A program made the translations under genes and the position numbers. From the NCBI RefSeq assembly GCF_029946515.1, contig NZ_JARZHH010000011.1, forward strand, positions 1 to 64,000: a stretch of 64,000 bases of DNA. Reading direction: 5' to 3'. Positions 27,590 through 35,957 of the stretch are shown piece by piece; within the stretch, counting starts at the first letter, position 1; every line of letters begins with the position of its first letter. Origin of the DNA: Polyangium sp. 6x1 (GTDB lineage Bacteria > Myxococcota_A > Polyangia > Polyangiales > Polyangiaceae). The notes under the pieces were generated by a model that saw nothing but the letters and a program-made list of their open reading frames with translations, made no database searches and had not been told where the DNA came from.

Positions 27590-27889
27590 GCCGTGCTTCT
27601 CCACGATCTACCGAGCGCCCTCGCCGCCGGTGCCGACGCCCCGAGGGACTCGGTTGCGTCTCACACCTGGCCCCCGGCGTCAATGACGGGGGGAGGAGGA
27701 CCGACCGATCCAAGGCAGGATCCGTACCGCAGCCGAAGCGGCGCCGATCCACGTGTTTCGCCGCAAAAACGGCGTCGGGGTCGGGAGCGGGCGCGGGGGA
27801 TCGTTACGGTCTTGACGAGGGGGGCCGTCGCGATGCTGACGAGCGGAGCACGACGGGCGGGGGCGTGGCGTGGGCAAGCTCGCCGAACG
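27590..27889. other. Intergenic stretch, no feature recognised
   Basis: This 300-bp gap lies between two minus-strand genes. The short open frames crossing it are Arg/Pro-rich shadows without ribosome sites. It must hold the promoter of the outer-membrane protein gene, but I cannot place -35/-10 boxes, and there is no clear terminator hairpin. Confidence 0.5.
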
Positions 27890-29002
27890 TCAGCAGGGGC
27901 AGAGGAAGTACGGGACCGCGACGCTCCGGATCGCGAAGCCGCTCGCGCTCTTGCGAAGGACCGATTGGTAGCCGAGCAACGAGGGCGACCCGTCCCGATC
28001 GAGGTGCACGAGGGTGCTCGGGAGGAAGTCGTCTGCGCCCTCGTAGAGCTTCACGAATCGGGCGTCCTTGGCGGGGCCGCCTTCGAGCTTCCAGAGCGCC
28101 GTGAGTTTCCCGCGAAACTCGCTGCAAACCTCGCCCGCGTCGGCGTCGAGCCACACGTACGTCGCGCCGTCGCCCGAAAAGACCTTTACGGTGGGGCTCG
28201 CGCCGTTGTGGTGCTCCCACGCGACGCCGGGCGTCTGGATGCCCGCGTTCTGGTAGCTCTCGTCGATCTCGGCATACCCCGCGAGGTCTCGCATCTCGGC
28301 GGCGGCGCGGGTCGCGAGCGCGATGGGCGCGTCCTTCACCGTGAACGGGCGCGCCTGGGGGAGCTCACGATCACGGGCGAACATCGCGTCCTTGCAATCG
28401 CCCTCTACGTCGCCGAGCTCCGCGACGAGCGAACGGCCGCCCTCGGCCATACCCCACGCCTCCTCGGCGATCTGCTCGGGCTTCGCGGGCGGGATCGGCG
28501 TCCCGTCGTAATCCTCGCCCTTCCATTGCTGGCGAACGCCATAATCGGGCTCGACCCGGCCGAGCAGGCTGAGCGGGCCGAGCTTGCCCTCGCAAACGAC
28601 GCCCTTGGAACCATAAAGGCGAACGGGCGTCCCGATACGTCGGACGAGCGAGGCGGGGAGCGTGGCGGGCGCGATTTCGCGGCGCGTGATGACGGGGAAA
28701 TCGTCGGAGACGAGGAGCGGCGCGCCCTGGGCCCAGCGATCGACGTCCGGGTTGGCGTCGAGGACGACGTAGGTCTTGCCATTCTCGACGAGGACGTGCG
28801 CGAAGAGGCTGGGATCGAGGTCGTCCAGCATCACGGCGGCTTTTTCGGGGGAAGGCGCCGCGGGAGCCGGGGCAGGCGAAGGCGCGGGGGCGGCGACGGC
28901 GGTCGGCTCGACGCTGGGGATCCGCACGAGGGCCTCTCGCTTCGAGCAACCGACGGCGGACACGACGAGCAGAAGAGCAGCGAGAGCAGAACCGAGACGC
29001 AT
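27890..29002 (-). CDS. Hypothetical lipoprotein
   Basis: About 370 residues from ATG 29002, giving a lipoprotein signal (LLLVVSAVGCS). A Pro/Ala linker (residues 35-55) precedes a globular region with a repeated theme: LVENGKTYVVLDANPDVD near the start and FSGDGATYVWLDADAGEV later, both ending in aspartate-rich turns. The C-terminus is VAVPYFLCPC with a final CxC. No family is recognised. The duplicated Y-V-W/V-LDA motif suggests two copies of one fold. Confidence 0.7.
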   Translation of the reverse strand: MRLGSALAALLLVVSAVGCSKREALVRIPSVEPTAVAAPAPSPAPAPAAPSPEKAAVMLDDLDPSLFAHVLVENGKTYVVLDANPDVDRWAQGAPLLVSDDFPVITRREIAPATLPASLVRRIGTPVRLYGSKGVVCEGKLGPLSLLGRVEPDYGVRQQWKGEDYDGTPIPPAKPEQIAEEAWGMAEGGRSLVAELGDVEGDCKDAMFARDRELPQARPFTVKDAPIALATRAAAEMRDLAGYAEIDESYQNAGIQTPGVAWEHHNGASPTVKVFSGDGATYVWLDADAGEVCSEFRGKLTALWKLEGGPAKDARFVKLYEGADDFLPSTLVHLDRDGSPSLLGYQSVLRKSASGFAIRSVAVPYFLCPC

Positions 29003-29159
29003 GACGAAGCCTCCGGGCACGGTTACCATCAGGATCCGTGCCGGGCCTCATTTTCGGGTGAAGACGCGGCGCTCGCAGGATCGCGCCAGCGCGGGCCGTG
29101 TCTACCGGTCCACCAACCGTAGCGACGGCCCCACGTCTGCCTTGCGGCTCACGATCCGC

Positions 29160-30620
29160 TCAAGCCACCGCGGCTTCCGTCTTGGACTCGGCTTTTTTGG
29201 CGTCGGCCGCGGGCGCCGCGGCGGCGGCCTTGGGCTTGGCGTTCCACACGCGCGTGGCGAAGAGCAGGCCCACGGCGGCGACCGGCAGCATGGCGATCGG
29301 CCATTGCTTCCAGTTCGCCGGGTCCTTCGCGGCCTCGCCCGAAGGCAGGATCCGGGCATACAAGAGCGATTGGAAGCCCGTGCCGAGATACACGAATCCG
29401 TCGATGATCCCGGTCGCCACGCCCGCGTTTTTCTTGCCGCCGAAATCCATGCTCGCGGTGCCGGAGAGCATGCCGTGCACGCCGATCACGCAGAGCGACA
29501 TGAACACGACGGCCCAGCCCGTGATGGGGCTGCCGAGCACGGCGAGCGTGACCGCCGCGCCCGCGAGCAAGCCCCCATAAAGGACCGACGCGACCGGGCC
29601 GCGCCGCGATTCGAAGACGTGGTCGGAGATGAGCCCCGCGAAAATGCCGCCGAGGATGCCGGCCACGCAGAGCAGGACGCCCCAGTTCGCCGAGACGAAC
29701 CCCTCCTTGACGCCCGTCTTGTCGGCGAAGACGAGGTACCATTTCATGACGGCGTTCCGGAGAAAGCCGCTGCAGAACTCGATCGCGATGATGATCCAGA
29801 TGACCTTCTGGGAGAACATCTTCCGCGCGACCTCGGCGAGCCCGACCGGCTCGCCCGTGTCGCCGCTCGACGCGTCGGCCGTATCGAAATCGGCAAAACC
29901 CGCTTGTCCGGGCGTATCGCGAATGATGAACGCGTCGATCACGAAGAAACCGACGAGCAGGGCCGCCGGGACCATGAAGGCCGCGGTCATGCCCATCTTG
30001 ACCGCGATGAAGCGGCTCCAGTCGTAGGCGAAGTAGAGGCCGAGCGAGATCAGGATGCCGAAGACGCCGCCGAGCACGCCGCGCTCGCGGAGGTGGAACC
30101 AGGGCGCATTGACCTTGACGATCGAGACGGCGCCGAAGCTCTGGAAATACATGTTCCCCGCGAAGAGCACGGTCATCGCGGTGACGACGGAGCCGTGATC
30201 CATCTGGCCCGCCTGCGCACGCATCGTGATCATGCCGAGCAGGGCGTTCATGAGCGCCGAGCCGCCCGCCGCGATGAGGATCGTCGCGCGTCCGCCCCAT
30301 CGATCCGTGAGCGGGCCGTTCAGGAGGAAGGCCACGCCGTAAAGGATGGAACCCACGCCGTCGATGTCGCCGTACTCCTGCTTCGTCAAGAGCCCGATCT
30401 TCTCCATCAGCGACGCGTTCGCCGAGAGGTTGTACCGGCCGAAGTAGAGCAGCGCGTACGTGAGCCCGAGGGGGAACCAGTTCAAGAAACGCCGGCGCTT
30501 GAAGGCCTCGGAGTGGCCGAGGTCGATCTTCGGCAAGCGGCTGACGACCACGGCGATCGCCGCGAGCAAGAGCACGATCGGCAGGAGGTTCTTGAGCCAG
30601 TCGGGCATGACGGACCGCAT
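29160..30620 (-). CDS. MFS transporter, organophosphate:phosphate antiporter (GlpT) type
   Basis: About 486 residues with twelve hydrophobic segments. Family features are an early YALLYFGRYNLSANASL segment, the MFS loop GPLTDRWGGRATIL, and a second-half loop GLISDHVFESRRGP. These match the OPA subfamily, which exchanges sugar phosphates or glycerol-3-phosphate for phosphate. ATG 30620 is given; ATG 30608, four codons in, is equally possible, and neither has a strong ribosome site. The C-terminus ends in an Ala/Lys-rich cytoplasmic tail. It is divergent from the rhomboid gene. Confidence 0.85.
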   Translation of the reverse strand: MRSVMPDWLKNLLPIVLLLAAIAVVVSRLPKIDLGHSEAFKRRRFLNWFPLGLTYALLYFGRYNLSANASLMEKIGLLTKQEYGDIDGVGSILYGVAFLLNGPLTDRWGGRATILIAAGGSALMNALLGMITMRAQAGQMDHGSVVTAMTVLFAGNMYFQSFGAVSIVKVNAPWFHLRERGVLGGVFGILISLGLYFAYDWSRFIAVKMGMTAAFMVPAALLVGFFVIDAFIIRDTPGQAGFADFDTADASSGDTGEPVGLAEVARKMFSQKVIWIIIAIEFCSGFLRNAVMKWYLVFADKTGVKEGFVSANWGVLLCVAGILGGIFAGLISDHVFESRRGPVASVLYGGLLAGAAVTLAVLGSPITGWAVVFMSLCVIGVHGMLSGTASMDFGGKKNAGVATGIIDGFVYLGTGFQSLLYARILPSGEAAKDPANWKQWPIAMLPVAAVGLLFATRVWNAKPKAAAAAPAADAKKAESKTEAAVA

Positions 30621-30660
30621 CCTACCCGAGCCTTCCCTCCGTTCGCACGCGTAAAGCCAC

Positions 30661-30694
30661 GTTGCAGCGCAGCAGAACGCCTGCAACGCTGCGC
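30661..30694. promoter_or_regulatory. Inverted repeats in divergent MFS/rhomboid promoter region
   Basis: The 34-bp stretch before the rhomboid start contains GTTGCAG paired with CTGCAAC, plus the overlapping pair GCAGCG/CGCTGC, arranged so that alternative stems are possible. Its position between two divergent genes makes it a possible operator. No known regulator motif is recognised. Confidence 0.3.
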
Positions 30695-30699
30695 CGCGC

Positions 30700-32424
30700 A
30701 TGATGTCGGAGGAGAGGATCGAAGAGGTGGAGCTCGCGACAGACCCGAGCGTCGTGCGACGGGACAGACTGCTCGGCGCGATCTTCGCGGAAGATCCGGA
30801 AAGCTGCCTCCTACAGCACGGCCCCGTCGCCTCGCACGTGGTCACGACGAGCGCGCCGCCACAGATCCTGCTCCTGCCCACGCGTGATCGCGACGCGATG
30901 GACAGGTTGCCCAAGCTCCTCGCGCAGATCGTGGGCGCGTCCCAACAAGCGCCGGTCCCGACGCACGTCGTCGCTGTCGGCGGCGGTACCGAGGTCGTGA
31001 ACGCGCTGCGTCGCGCGTCAACAAGCGACGCGGCAGCGAGGAAGCTCGGCTTTCACTACGTCGACGACGCGAGCCGGTACGCGCACGTGAGCGGGCCGAA
31101 GCTCGCGCTGCTCGAACACGCGGCCGAGAAGATCCGCGGGACGGAGCCGCCCACGCACGAGCGAATCCACGAGGCGCTCGTGAAGGGACGCGACCTGGCG
31201 CGACGGGATCAGCGCGCGCTCGCACAGCTCCGGGGAAGGACGCCGGCGACGTTCGGGCTCATCGCCGCTTGCGCCGTGGTCGGCGCGCTCGCGGTGATGT
31301 GGGAGGGGCGCATGGGGGGCTACTCGCCGGCCATCCTCTCGATCGGCGCGACGAGCAAGCTGTTCGTGTCGGACGGCGAGGTGTGGCGCCTCTTCGCCTC
31401 GACCTTCCTGCACGCGAGCAAGTCCCATTTCGCGATGAACATGTTCGCGCTCTGGACCCTCGGCGTAATGCTCGAGCCGATCCTCGGGTGGCGGCGCTTC
31501 CTCGTGCTCTACGGCCTCTCGGGTCTCGGCGGCGCGCTCGCGACGACGTTCCTCGGCAAAGGGTGGAGCATCGGCGCGTCGGGCGCGATCTGGGGCCTCA
31601 TGACCGCGGGGCTCGCGGTCGTGTTGTTTCCGCGTGGCGTCCTGCCGCCGCTCCTCATCACGCGGCTCAAGCAGAACGCGTGGCGGCCGCTCGCCCTGAA
31701 CGTGCTCATCAGCTTTCTACCGAGCGTGGATTACGTCGCGCATTTCGGCGGCGGGATCGTGGGGTTCGTGGTGACGGCGCTGTTCCTCGTTCGCGGGCTC
31801 AAGCCCGTCGAGGAGCGCGTGGACGCGGGCGACGTCGAGCCCTCGCCGCGCCCCTTGCTCTCAGCCTTCGCGGTGATCGCGGGCGGGGCGATGCTCGCCT
31901 CGGTCGCGGCGGGCGTCGTGTACGGCGGCCCGTGGACGATGGAGGTGCCGCCCGCGATGACGCGAAAGGCGCTGCCCGACCTGGGTTTGTCCGTGGAGGT
32001 TCCCGCGTTGCTCGCGAAGTTCCCTGGGACGGAGAAGCGAGGCAAAACGCCGCTGTTCACGTACGGCGGGCTTGATGCAACGCCCGTCTACATCGAGATC
32101 CTCGCGGTGGATCTGGAGCGGGCGCTGCTCCCCGAGGAGGTCGACGTGTTCATGGAGGACGCGCGCTCGCAGGCGGACACGGGTGCGCCGAACGACGAGG
32201 CGGTGCGCCTCGGCAAGGCGCGCATCGAGACCGTGGGCGCGCGCAAGGCCATGTTCGTCGAGCGCGAGCTGAAGATCGACCGCGAGCCCTACGTGCTCCG
32301 CGAGGCCATCGTCGTCGTGGGCACGCGCGAGGTCAACGTGCGCGGGTATGCGCGCAAGGGCAAGCGGCCCGTGGGGTGGAAGGATCTCGAGGAGAAGGTC
32401 GTGGCGTCGATCGAGGAGCGCTGA
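30700..32424 (+). CDS. Rhomboid-family intramembrane serine protease with C-terminal domain
   Basis: The 574-residue protein has an N-terminal cytosolic region of about 175 residues, a six-helix rhomboid core, and a C-terminal soluble domain of about 175 residues. The catalytic set is intact: His238, His243 and Asn247 in HASKSHFAMNMFAL, Ser294 in GASGAIWG, and His348 in VAHFGGG. It should cleave membrane proteins within or near their transmembrane helices. ATG 30700 is followed by a second ATG at 30703. The extra C-terminal domain, beginning near PPAMTRKALPDLGLS, is not one I recognise. Confidence 0.9.
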   Translation: MMSEERIEEVELATDPSVVRRDRLLGAIFAEDPESCLLQHGPVASHVVTTSAPPQILLLPTRDRDAMDRLPKLLAQIVGASQQAPVPTHVVAVGGGTEVVNALRRASTSDAAARKLGFHYVDDASRYAHVSGPKLALLEHAAEKIRGTEPPTHERIHEALVKGRDLARRDQRALAQLRGRTPATFGLIAACAVVGALAVMWEGRMGGYSPAILSIGATSKLFVSDGEVWRLFASTFLHASKSHFAMNMFALWTLGVMLEPILGWRRFLVLYGLSGLGGALATTFLGKGWSIGASGAIWGLMTAGLAVVLFPRGVLPPLLITRLKQNAWRPLALNVLISFLPSVDYVAHFGGGIVGFVVTALFLVRGLKPVEERVDAGDVEPSPRPLLSAFAVIAGGAMLASVAAGVVYGGPWTMEVPPAMTRKALPDLGLSVEVPALLAKFPGTEKRGKTPLFTYGGLDATPVYIEILAVDLERALLPEEVDVFMEDARSQADTGAPNDEAVRLGKARIETVGARKAMFVERELKIDREPYVLREAIVVVGTREVNVRGYARKGKRPVGWKDLEEKVVASIEER

Positions 32425-32430
32425 CCGGCT

Positions 32431-33483
32431 TCACGGGCCGACGAACTTCGGATCCTCGATCGCCTCGGCGCTGCACTCGCTCGGCGCCGTCACGGGGTTG
32501 CATCGCGAGGGCGTGCCCCCCGGGATCTCGACCCAGTACTCCGTCGCCGGGACCTTCGCGGGGAAGTCGGTCGAGACGAACTGCGCGCCGCTCGCGATCG
32601 CCGCTTCCCGCTCGATCGTGCTGCCCGTCTCGATCACCTCGCCCGCGTTCCCGTCGGCGCGCGTGCGCACGAGCATGTTCGCCGCGAGCGCCTCGGCGAT
32701 GGCGTCCGCTTGGCCGATGGGATCGTTGAGGATCGCGATCGCGGCCCACGGATCGGCGGGCGACGCGTTCGCGAAAATCATCCGACCGGCGAGGCTCGTA
32801 TGGTTTTTCGTGTACGCCTTCCGCGCGGCGCCGGCGTCGTCCAGCGTGAAGAGCACCTGCCCGCGGACCTCTCCGAGCGTCGGCCAGCCCTTCGAAAGGA
32901 CCGCCTCCCGCAGCGTGGGCGCGTCGCCCTGGACCTCGTCCGGCACGAGGATCCGATCGTCGGGCCAAACGCTGCGGATCTCCTTGTGCAGCGCCGCGAA
33001 ATACCCCTCCGCCCCGGCCTCGTCGGCCGGCACTGCGTCCTTGATCTCGAATTGCACGACGATCGGGTGGTGGGCGCGGTGCGCGTCGGACCAGGTTTTC
33101 AGGACCCGTAGACAATCCGTGAGCTTCCTGCACGTCGTCTGCTCGTCGAGGACCGGCAGGTGATACACCTCGAACGATTCGAGATCCACGTTGTAACGTA
33201 AATCCAGCTCGACGTGCCGCACGCCCTGCGCGCCGAGCTGCACGTCGAGCGGCGCGTGCGTGTAGCGCCATTCGCCGACGGTATTGCCCTCGGTCTCGAT
33301 GTGGTAGCTGTTGTGCGTCGATTTCGTCTGGAGGTGATGGACCCGCAGGACGTCGTCGAGCGGATAATCGAACTTCGGCGGAGGATCCGGGGGTTTGACC
33401 TCCTCGGGTTCGCCCCCGCCGCCGCACCCGACGAGCGCCGCGGCGAGGCCGAGGCGCGCCGCGGCCCGAAAGCGGACAAACAT
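32431..33483 (-). CDS. Secreted lipoprotein, Ca2+-dependent PI-specific phospholipase C-like
   Basis: The 350-residue protein starts at ATG 33483 with a lipoprotein signal (Cys20 in ALVGCGG). The domain shows VHHLQTKSTHNSYH, with His57 as the expected general base, then GVRHVELDLRYNVD with the metal-binding E/D pair, EVYHLPVLD, VVQFEIKD, and a late GAQFVSTDFPA. These match the Ca-dependent PI-PLC group, a TIM barrel that cleaves phosphatidylinositol or GPI-type phosphodiesters. It is outward-facing, so substrates are probably external. A PNGase F-like gene lies 17 bp upstream in the same direction. Confidence 0.85.
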   Translation of the reverse strand: MFVRFRAAARLGLAAALVGCGGGGEPEEVKPPDPPPKFDYPLDDVLRVHHLQTKSTHNSYHIETEGNTVGEWRYTHAPLDVQLGAQGVRHVELDLRYNVDLESFEVYHLPVLDEQTTCRKLTDCLRVLKTWSDAHRAHHPIVVQFEIKDAVPADEAGAEGYFAALHKEIRSVWPDDRILVPDEVQGDAPTLREAVLSKGWPTLGEVRGQVLFTLDDAGAARKAYTKNHTSLAGRMIFANASPADPWAAIAILNDPIGQADAIAEALAANMLVRTRADGNAGEVIETGSTIEREAAIASGAQFVSTDFPAKVPATEYWVEIPGGTPSRCNPVTAPSECSAEAIEDPKFVGP

Positions 33484-33500
33484 CGGATTCGCCCTTTCGT

Positions 33501-34661
33501 TCAAGGTCCGTACGCGAAATACGTAGCGCTCGAGGCCCAGTTCCCGCCAGCCTCGACCGTGCTGATCGCCCACTGGAACGAATGCTGCCCGGGTTTTCCG
33601 AGCTCGGGCGTCTCCCAGACCTTCGGCGCCGTCATGCTCCCCGGACACCAGTTCGCCCGCGGAGCCTTCACGCTCGAAATGGCGCCGCAGGGGTTCTCTT
33701 GGCAATAGGTAAAGCTGTTTCCGCTCGGCCAGGTGTGCGTCGCCTCCGTGCAGAGGTTCTTGCAGTCCGTTCGCCAGGGCTTCCACGTATCGATCACCGC
33801 GCCGTCGATCGAGACCGTGTGCGTGCGATTGCAGAACTCCTCGGCGGGCCCGATGCAACCCGCGCCGGCGGCGCCGCCTCCGTGCCCGCTCGTGCGGAAT
33901 TCCATCTTGCCCGCCACCGCGCCCGCGGGCACTTCGAAGGTCAGCGCGCCCGGCCCCTCCGCCGTCGTCTGCGACCCGTAATACAGCGACTTGACCGCGA
34001 GCACGTTCCGCGGCGGCGCGCCCGGCACCATTTCGAGCTTCGCCGTCACGTTCCACCCGCCGTTCGAGCCCGAGACCATGCCCGCGCCGTCCGAATACGT
34101 CGTGATGTGCGCGCGCATCCGGTGCGCGCCCGGCAGGCCGTTCGCCACGTCCGTGACGTCGATTTCGAGGTGCAGCGGCCCGCCGAACGGCGTGATCGCG
34201 TGCATCAATTCGAGCCCCGGCGGCTCCGTCGCCGGATCCATCGGATCATCGAGCGAGATGTCGAAGTTGCGATCGAACGCGTCGCAATCGGCCGGCCAGT
34301 TCTGCCCCTGCGGCGGCGGGTTGTCGATCCAGTTGTCGAACGGATAACAGGTGCTCGCGAGGTCCACGACGAGCTTCGCGCTCGCGAACGGGCCGTCCTT
34401 GAAATCGACGTCCGTGAAGACCGTCTGGAAATTGGGCTGGCTGCCGTCGCTCGTGATGCGCGTGGCGTCGAATGCGGTGACCGTGTACGGATCCGCGTAC
34501 GAAGGGCCGCCGCCGCCGCCCTGGCCGCCGCTGCCGCCCGAGCCGCTCGCGCCTTGCCCTCCTGCGCCGCCCTGGCCGCCCGAACCACCCCCGCATCCCA
34601 CAAGCAAAAGCGCGCCGAGCAAAGCAGCCCAGCCCACGCGCACGGACGGCACGTTCCTCAT
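33501..34661 (-). CDS. Secreted lipoprotein, PNGase F-like amidase
   Basis: The 386-residue protein starts at ATG 34661, with a strong GGAGGTGA ribosome site just before it. A lipoprotein signal (LLLVGCGG) is followed by a Gly/Ser-rich linker of about 35 residues. Two jelly-roll-like domains follow. The second has the PNGase F traits MEFRTSGHGG, EFCNRTHTVSIDGAVI, WRTDCKNLC and ANWCPGS. PNGase F removes N-linked glycans from glycoproteins. Catalytic acidic residues could lie in TDVDFKDGPF, but I cannot confirm them. Spacing to the PI-PLC gene (17 bp) suggests co-transcription. Confidence 0.82.
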   Translation of the reverse strand: MRNVPSVRVGWAALLGALLLVGCGGGSGGQGGAGGQGASGSGGSGGQGGGGGPSYADPYTVTAFDATRITSDGSQPNFQTVFTDVDFKDGPFASAKLVVDLASTCYPFDNWIDNPPPQGQNWPADCDAFDRNFDISLDDPMDPATEPPGLELMHAITPFGGPLHLEIDVTDVANGLPGAHRMRAHITTYSDGAGMVSGSNGGWNVTAKLEMVPGAPPRNVLAVKSLYYGSQTTAEGPGALTFEVPAGAVAGKMEFRTSGHGGGAAGAGCIGPAEEFCNRTHTVSIDGAVIDTWKPWRTDCKNLCTEATHTWPSGNSFTYCQENPCGAISSVKAPRANWCPGSMTAPKVWETPELGKPGQHSFQWAISTVEAGGNWASSATYFAYGP

Positions 34662-34777
34662 CAAGCTCACCTCCGCGGGCGAGGGTACCGCAAGGTCGAA
34701 CCCGGCCGCCAGCCATCTCCGCCAGGCGCCCAAACCCCCTCCCCCACCGGCGCCGCAGGCGCTAAAGAGCCCAGCCG

Positions 34778-35680
34778 ATGAAAATCATCAAGGTCCAGGA
34801 CGACAGACAACGACGTCACATTTTCACAGCCCCGCCGAGGCGCGTCGTCTCGCTCGTCCCGAGCGATACCTACTCGGTCATCCGCCTCGGCGCCAAAGAC
34901 CGCCTGGTCGGACGAACCCGCTTTTGCATCGCGCCCGAAGGCGAAGTCGAGGCGATCGAAGACGTCGGCGGCACGAAAGACGTCGACGTCGACAAGGTCC
35001 TCGGCCTCGAACCCGACCTCGTGATCGCGAACCAGGAAGAGAACACCCGCTCGCAGATCGAGCGCCTCGACGCGTCCGGCGTCCCCGTCTTCGTCTCGTT
35101 TCCCAAGCGCGTCGCCGACGGAATCGCGCACTTCGCCCGTCTCGCCCTCGCGCTCGGCCTCGACGGCGTCGACGCGGCCCGCGCGCAGATCGCATCGGCC
35201 TACCACGCGCACCGCGAGGCCGAAAAGCGCCGCGGCGAGCGCGTCCCCGTCCGCGCGTTCGTCCCGATCTGGATGGATCCGCTCATGACCGTGCACGAAG
35301 AGACGTTCATCTCCGACATGATGGATCTCGTTGGAGCGCAAAACATCTTCGCGGACCGCCGTCGCCGCTACCCGCTCGCCGCGGATCTCGGCAAGGCCAC
35401 GCCGCTGCCGCCCGAGCGCGTGGGCAGCCGCGACACGCGATATCCGCGGGTCACGCTCGACGAGGTGATCGCTCGGCAACCCGAGGTGGTCCTCTTGCCC
35501 GACGAGCCGCACGCGTTCACGGAGGCCGACGCCGAGGTCTTCCGCAAGCTCGACATCCCCGCCGCGAAGACCGGCCGCGTGCTCTTCTGCAACGGCAAGG
35601 ACCTCATGTGGTACGGCGCGCGCAGCGTGGAGGGCTTCGAGCGGCTCAGGCGTCTGGTGAACAACGGCGAATTGGAGTAG
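34778..35680 (+). CDS. Helical-backbone metal/corrinoid-binding protein (BtuF/FecB-like), no signal peptide
   Basis: The 300-residue protein has the periplasmic-binding-protein type III pattern: RRVVSLVPSDTYSVIRLGA, IEDVGGTKDVDVDKVLGLEPDLVIANQEEN, and a C-terminal EVVLLPDEPHAF. Such proteins usually bind iron-siderophore or cobalamin for ABC importers. This one starts MKIIKVQDDRQRRHI with no signal peptide or lipobox, so it appears cytoplasmic, and no permease or ATPase gene is adjacent. It is followed 10 bp later by an acyl carrier protein. The upstream region may hide an alternative start, but I see no signal sequence there. Confidence 0.82.
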   Translation: MKIIKVQDDRQRRHIFTAPPRRVVSLVPSDTYSVIRLGAKDRLVGRTRFCIAPEGEVEAIEDVGGTKDVDVDKVLGLEPDLVIANQEENTRSQIERLDASGVPVFVSFPKRVADGIAHFARLALALGLDGVDAARAQIASAYHAHREAEKRRGERVPVRAFVPIWMDPLMTVHEETFISDMMDLVGAQNIFADRRRRYPLAADLGKATPLPPERVGSRDTRYPRVTLDEVIARQPEVVLLPDEPHAFTEADAEVFRKLDIPAAKTGRVLFCNGKDLMWYGARSVEGFERLRRLVNNGELE

Positions 35681-35690
35681 GAAGCGCCCC

Positions 35691-35957
35691 ATGACTTGGA
35701 ATCGGGAATCCGTCCACAAAGAGCTGATCAAGGTGTTCGGCCAGCACAAGCAAAGCGAGGTCGACGTGAGCGAGACGAGCGAGATCGTCGGCGATCTCGG
35801 CATCGATTCGCTCGGCGTCATGGAGGTGCTCGCGGAGATCGAGGACACCTTCAAGCTCACGATCCCGGACGATGCGCTGCGCGACATCAACACGATCGGC
35901 GACGTCGCGACCTCGATCCTCACGCGCCTCGAAAGCGACGGAAGGCTCGAAGGATGA
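35691..35957 (+). CDS. Acyl carrier protein
   Basis: The 88-residue protein has the phosphopantetheine attachment motif in LGIDSLGVMEVLAEIED. The Ser in DSLG would carry the cofactor. Hydrophobic helices on either side fit the four-helix ACP fold. It is sandwiched between the binding-protein gene (10 bp upstream) and the fatty-acyl-AMP ligase, whose ATG overlaps its stop as ATGA. This is the standard partner arrangement for loading an activated fatty acid. Confidence 0.93.
   Translation: MTWNRESVHKELIKVFGQHKQSEVDVSETSEIVGDLGIDSLGVMEVLAEIEDTFKLTIPDDALRDINTIGDVATSILTRLESDGRLEG

Noticed and set aside
29160-29359. Possible terminator between MFS stop and next leader
   Set aside because: GC-rich stems can be drawn but none stands out, and no T-tract follows.
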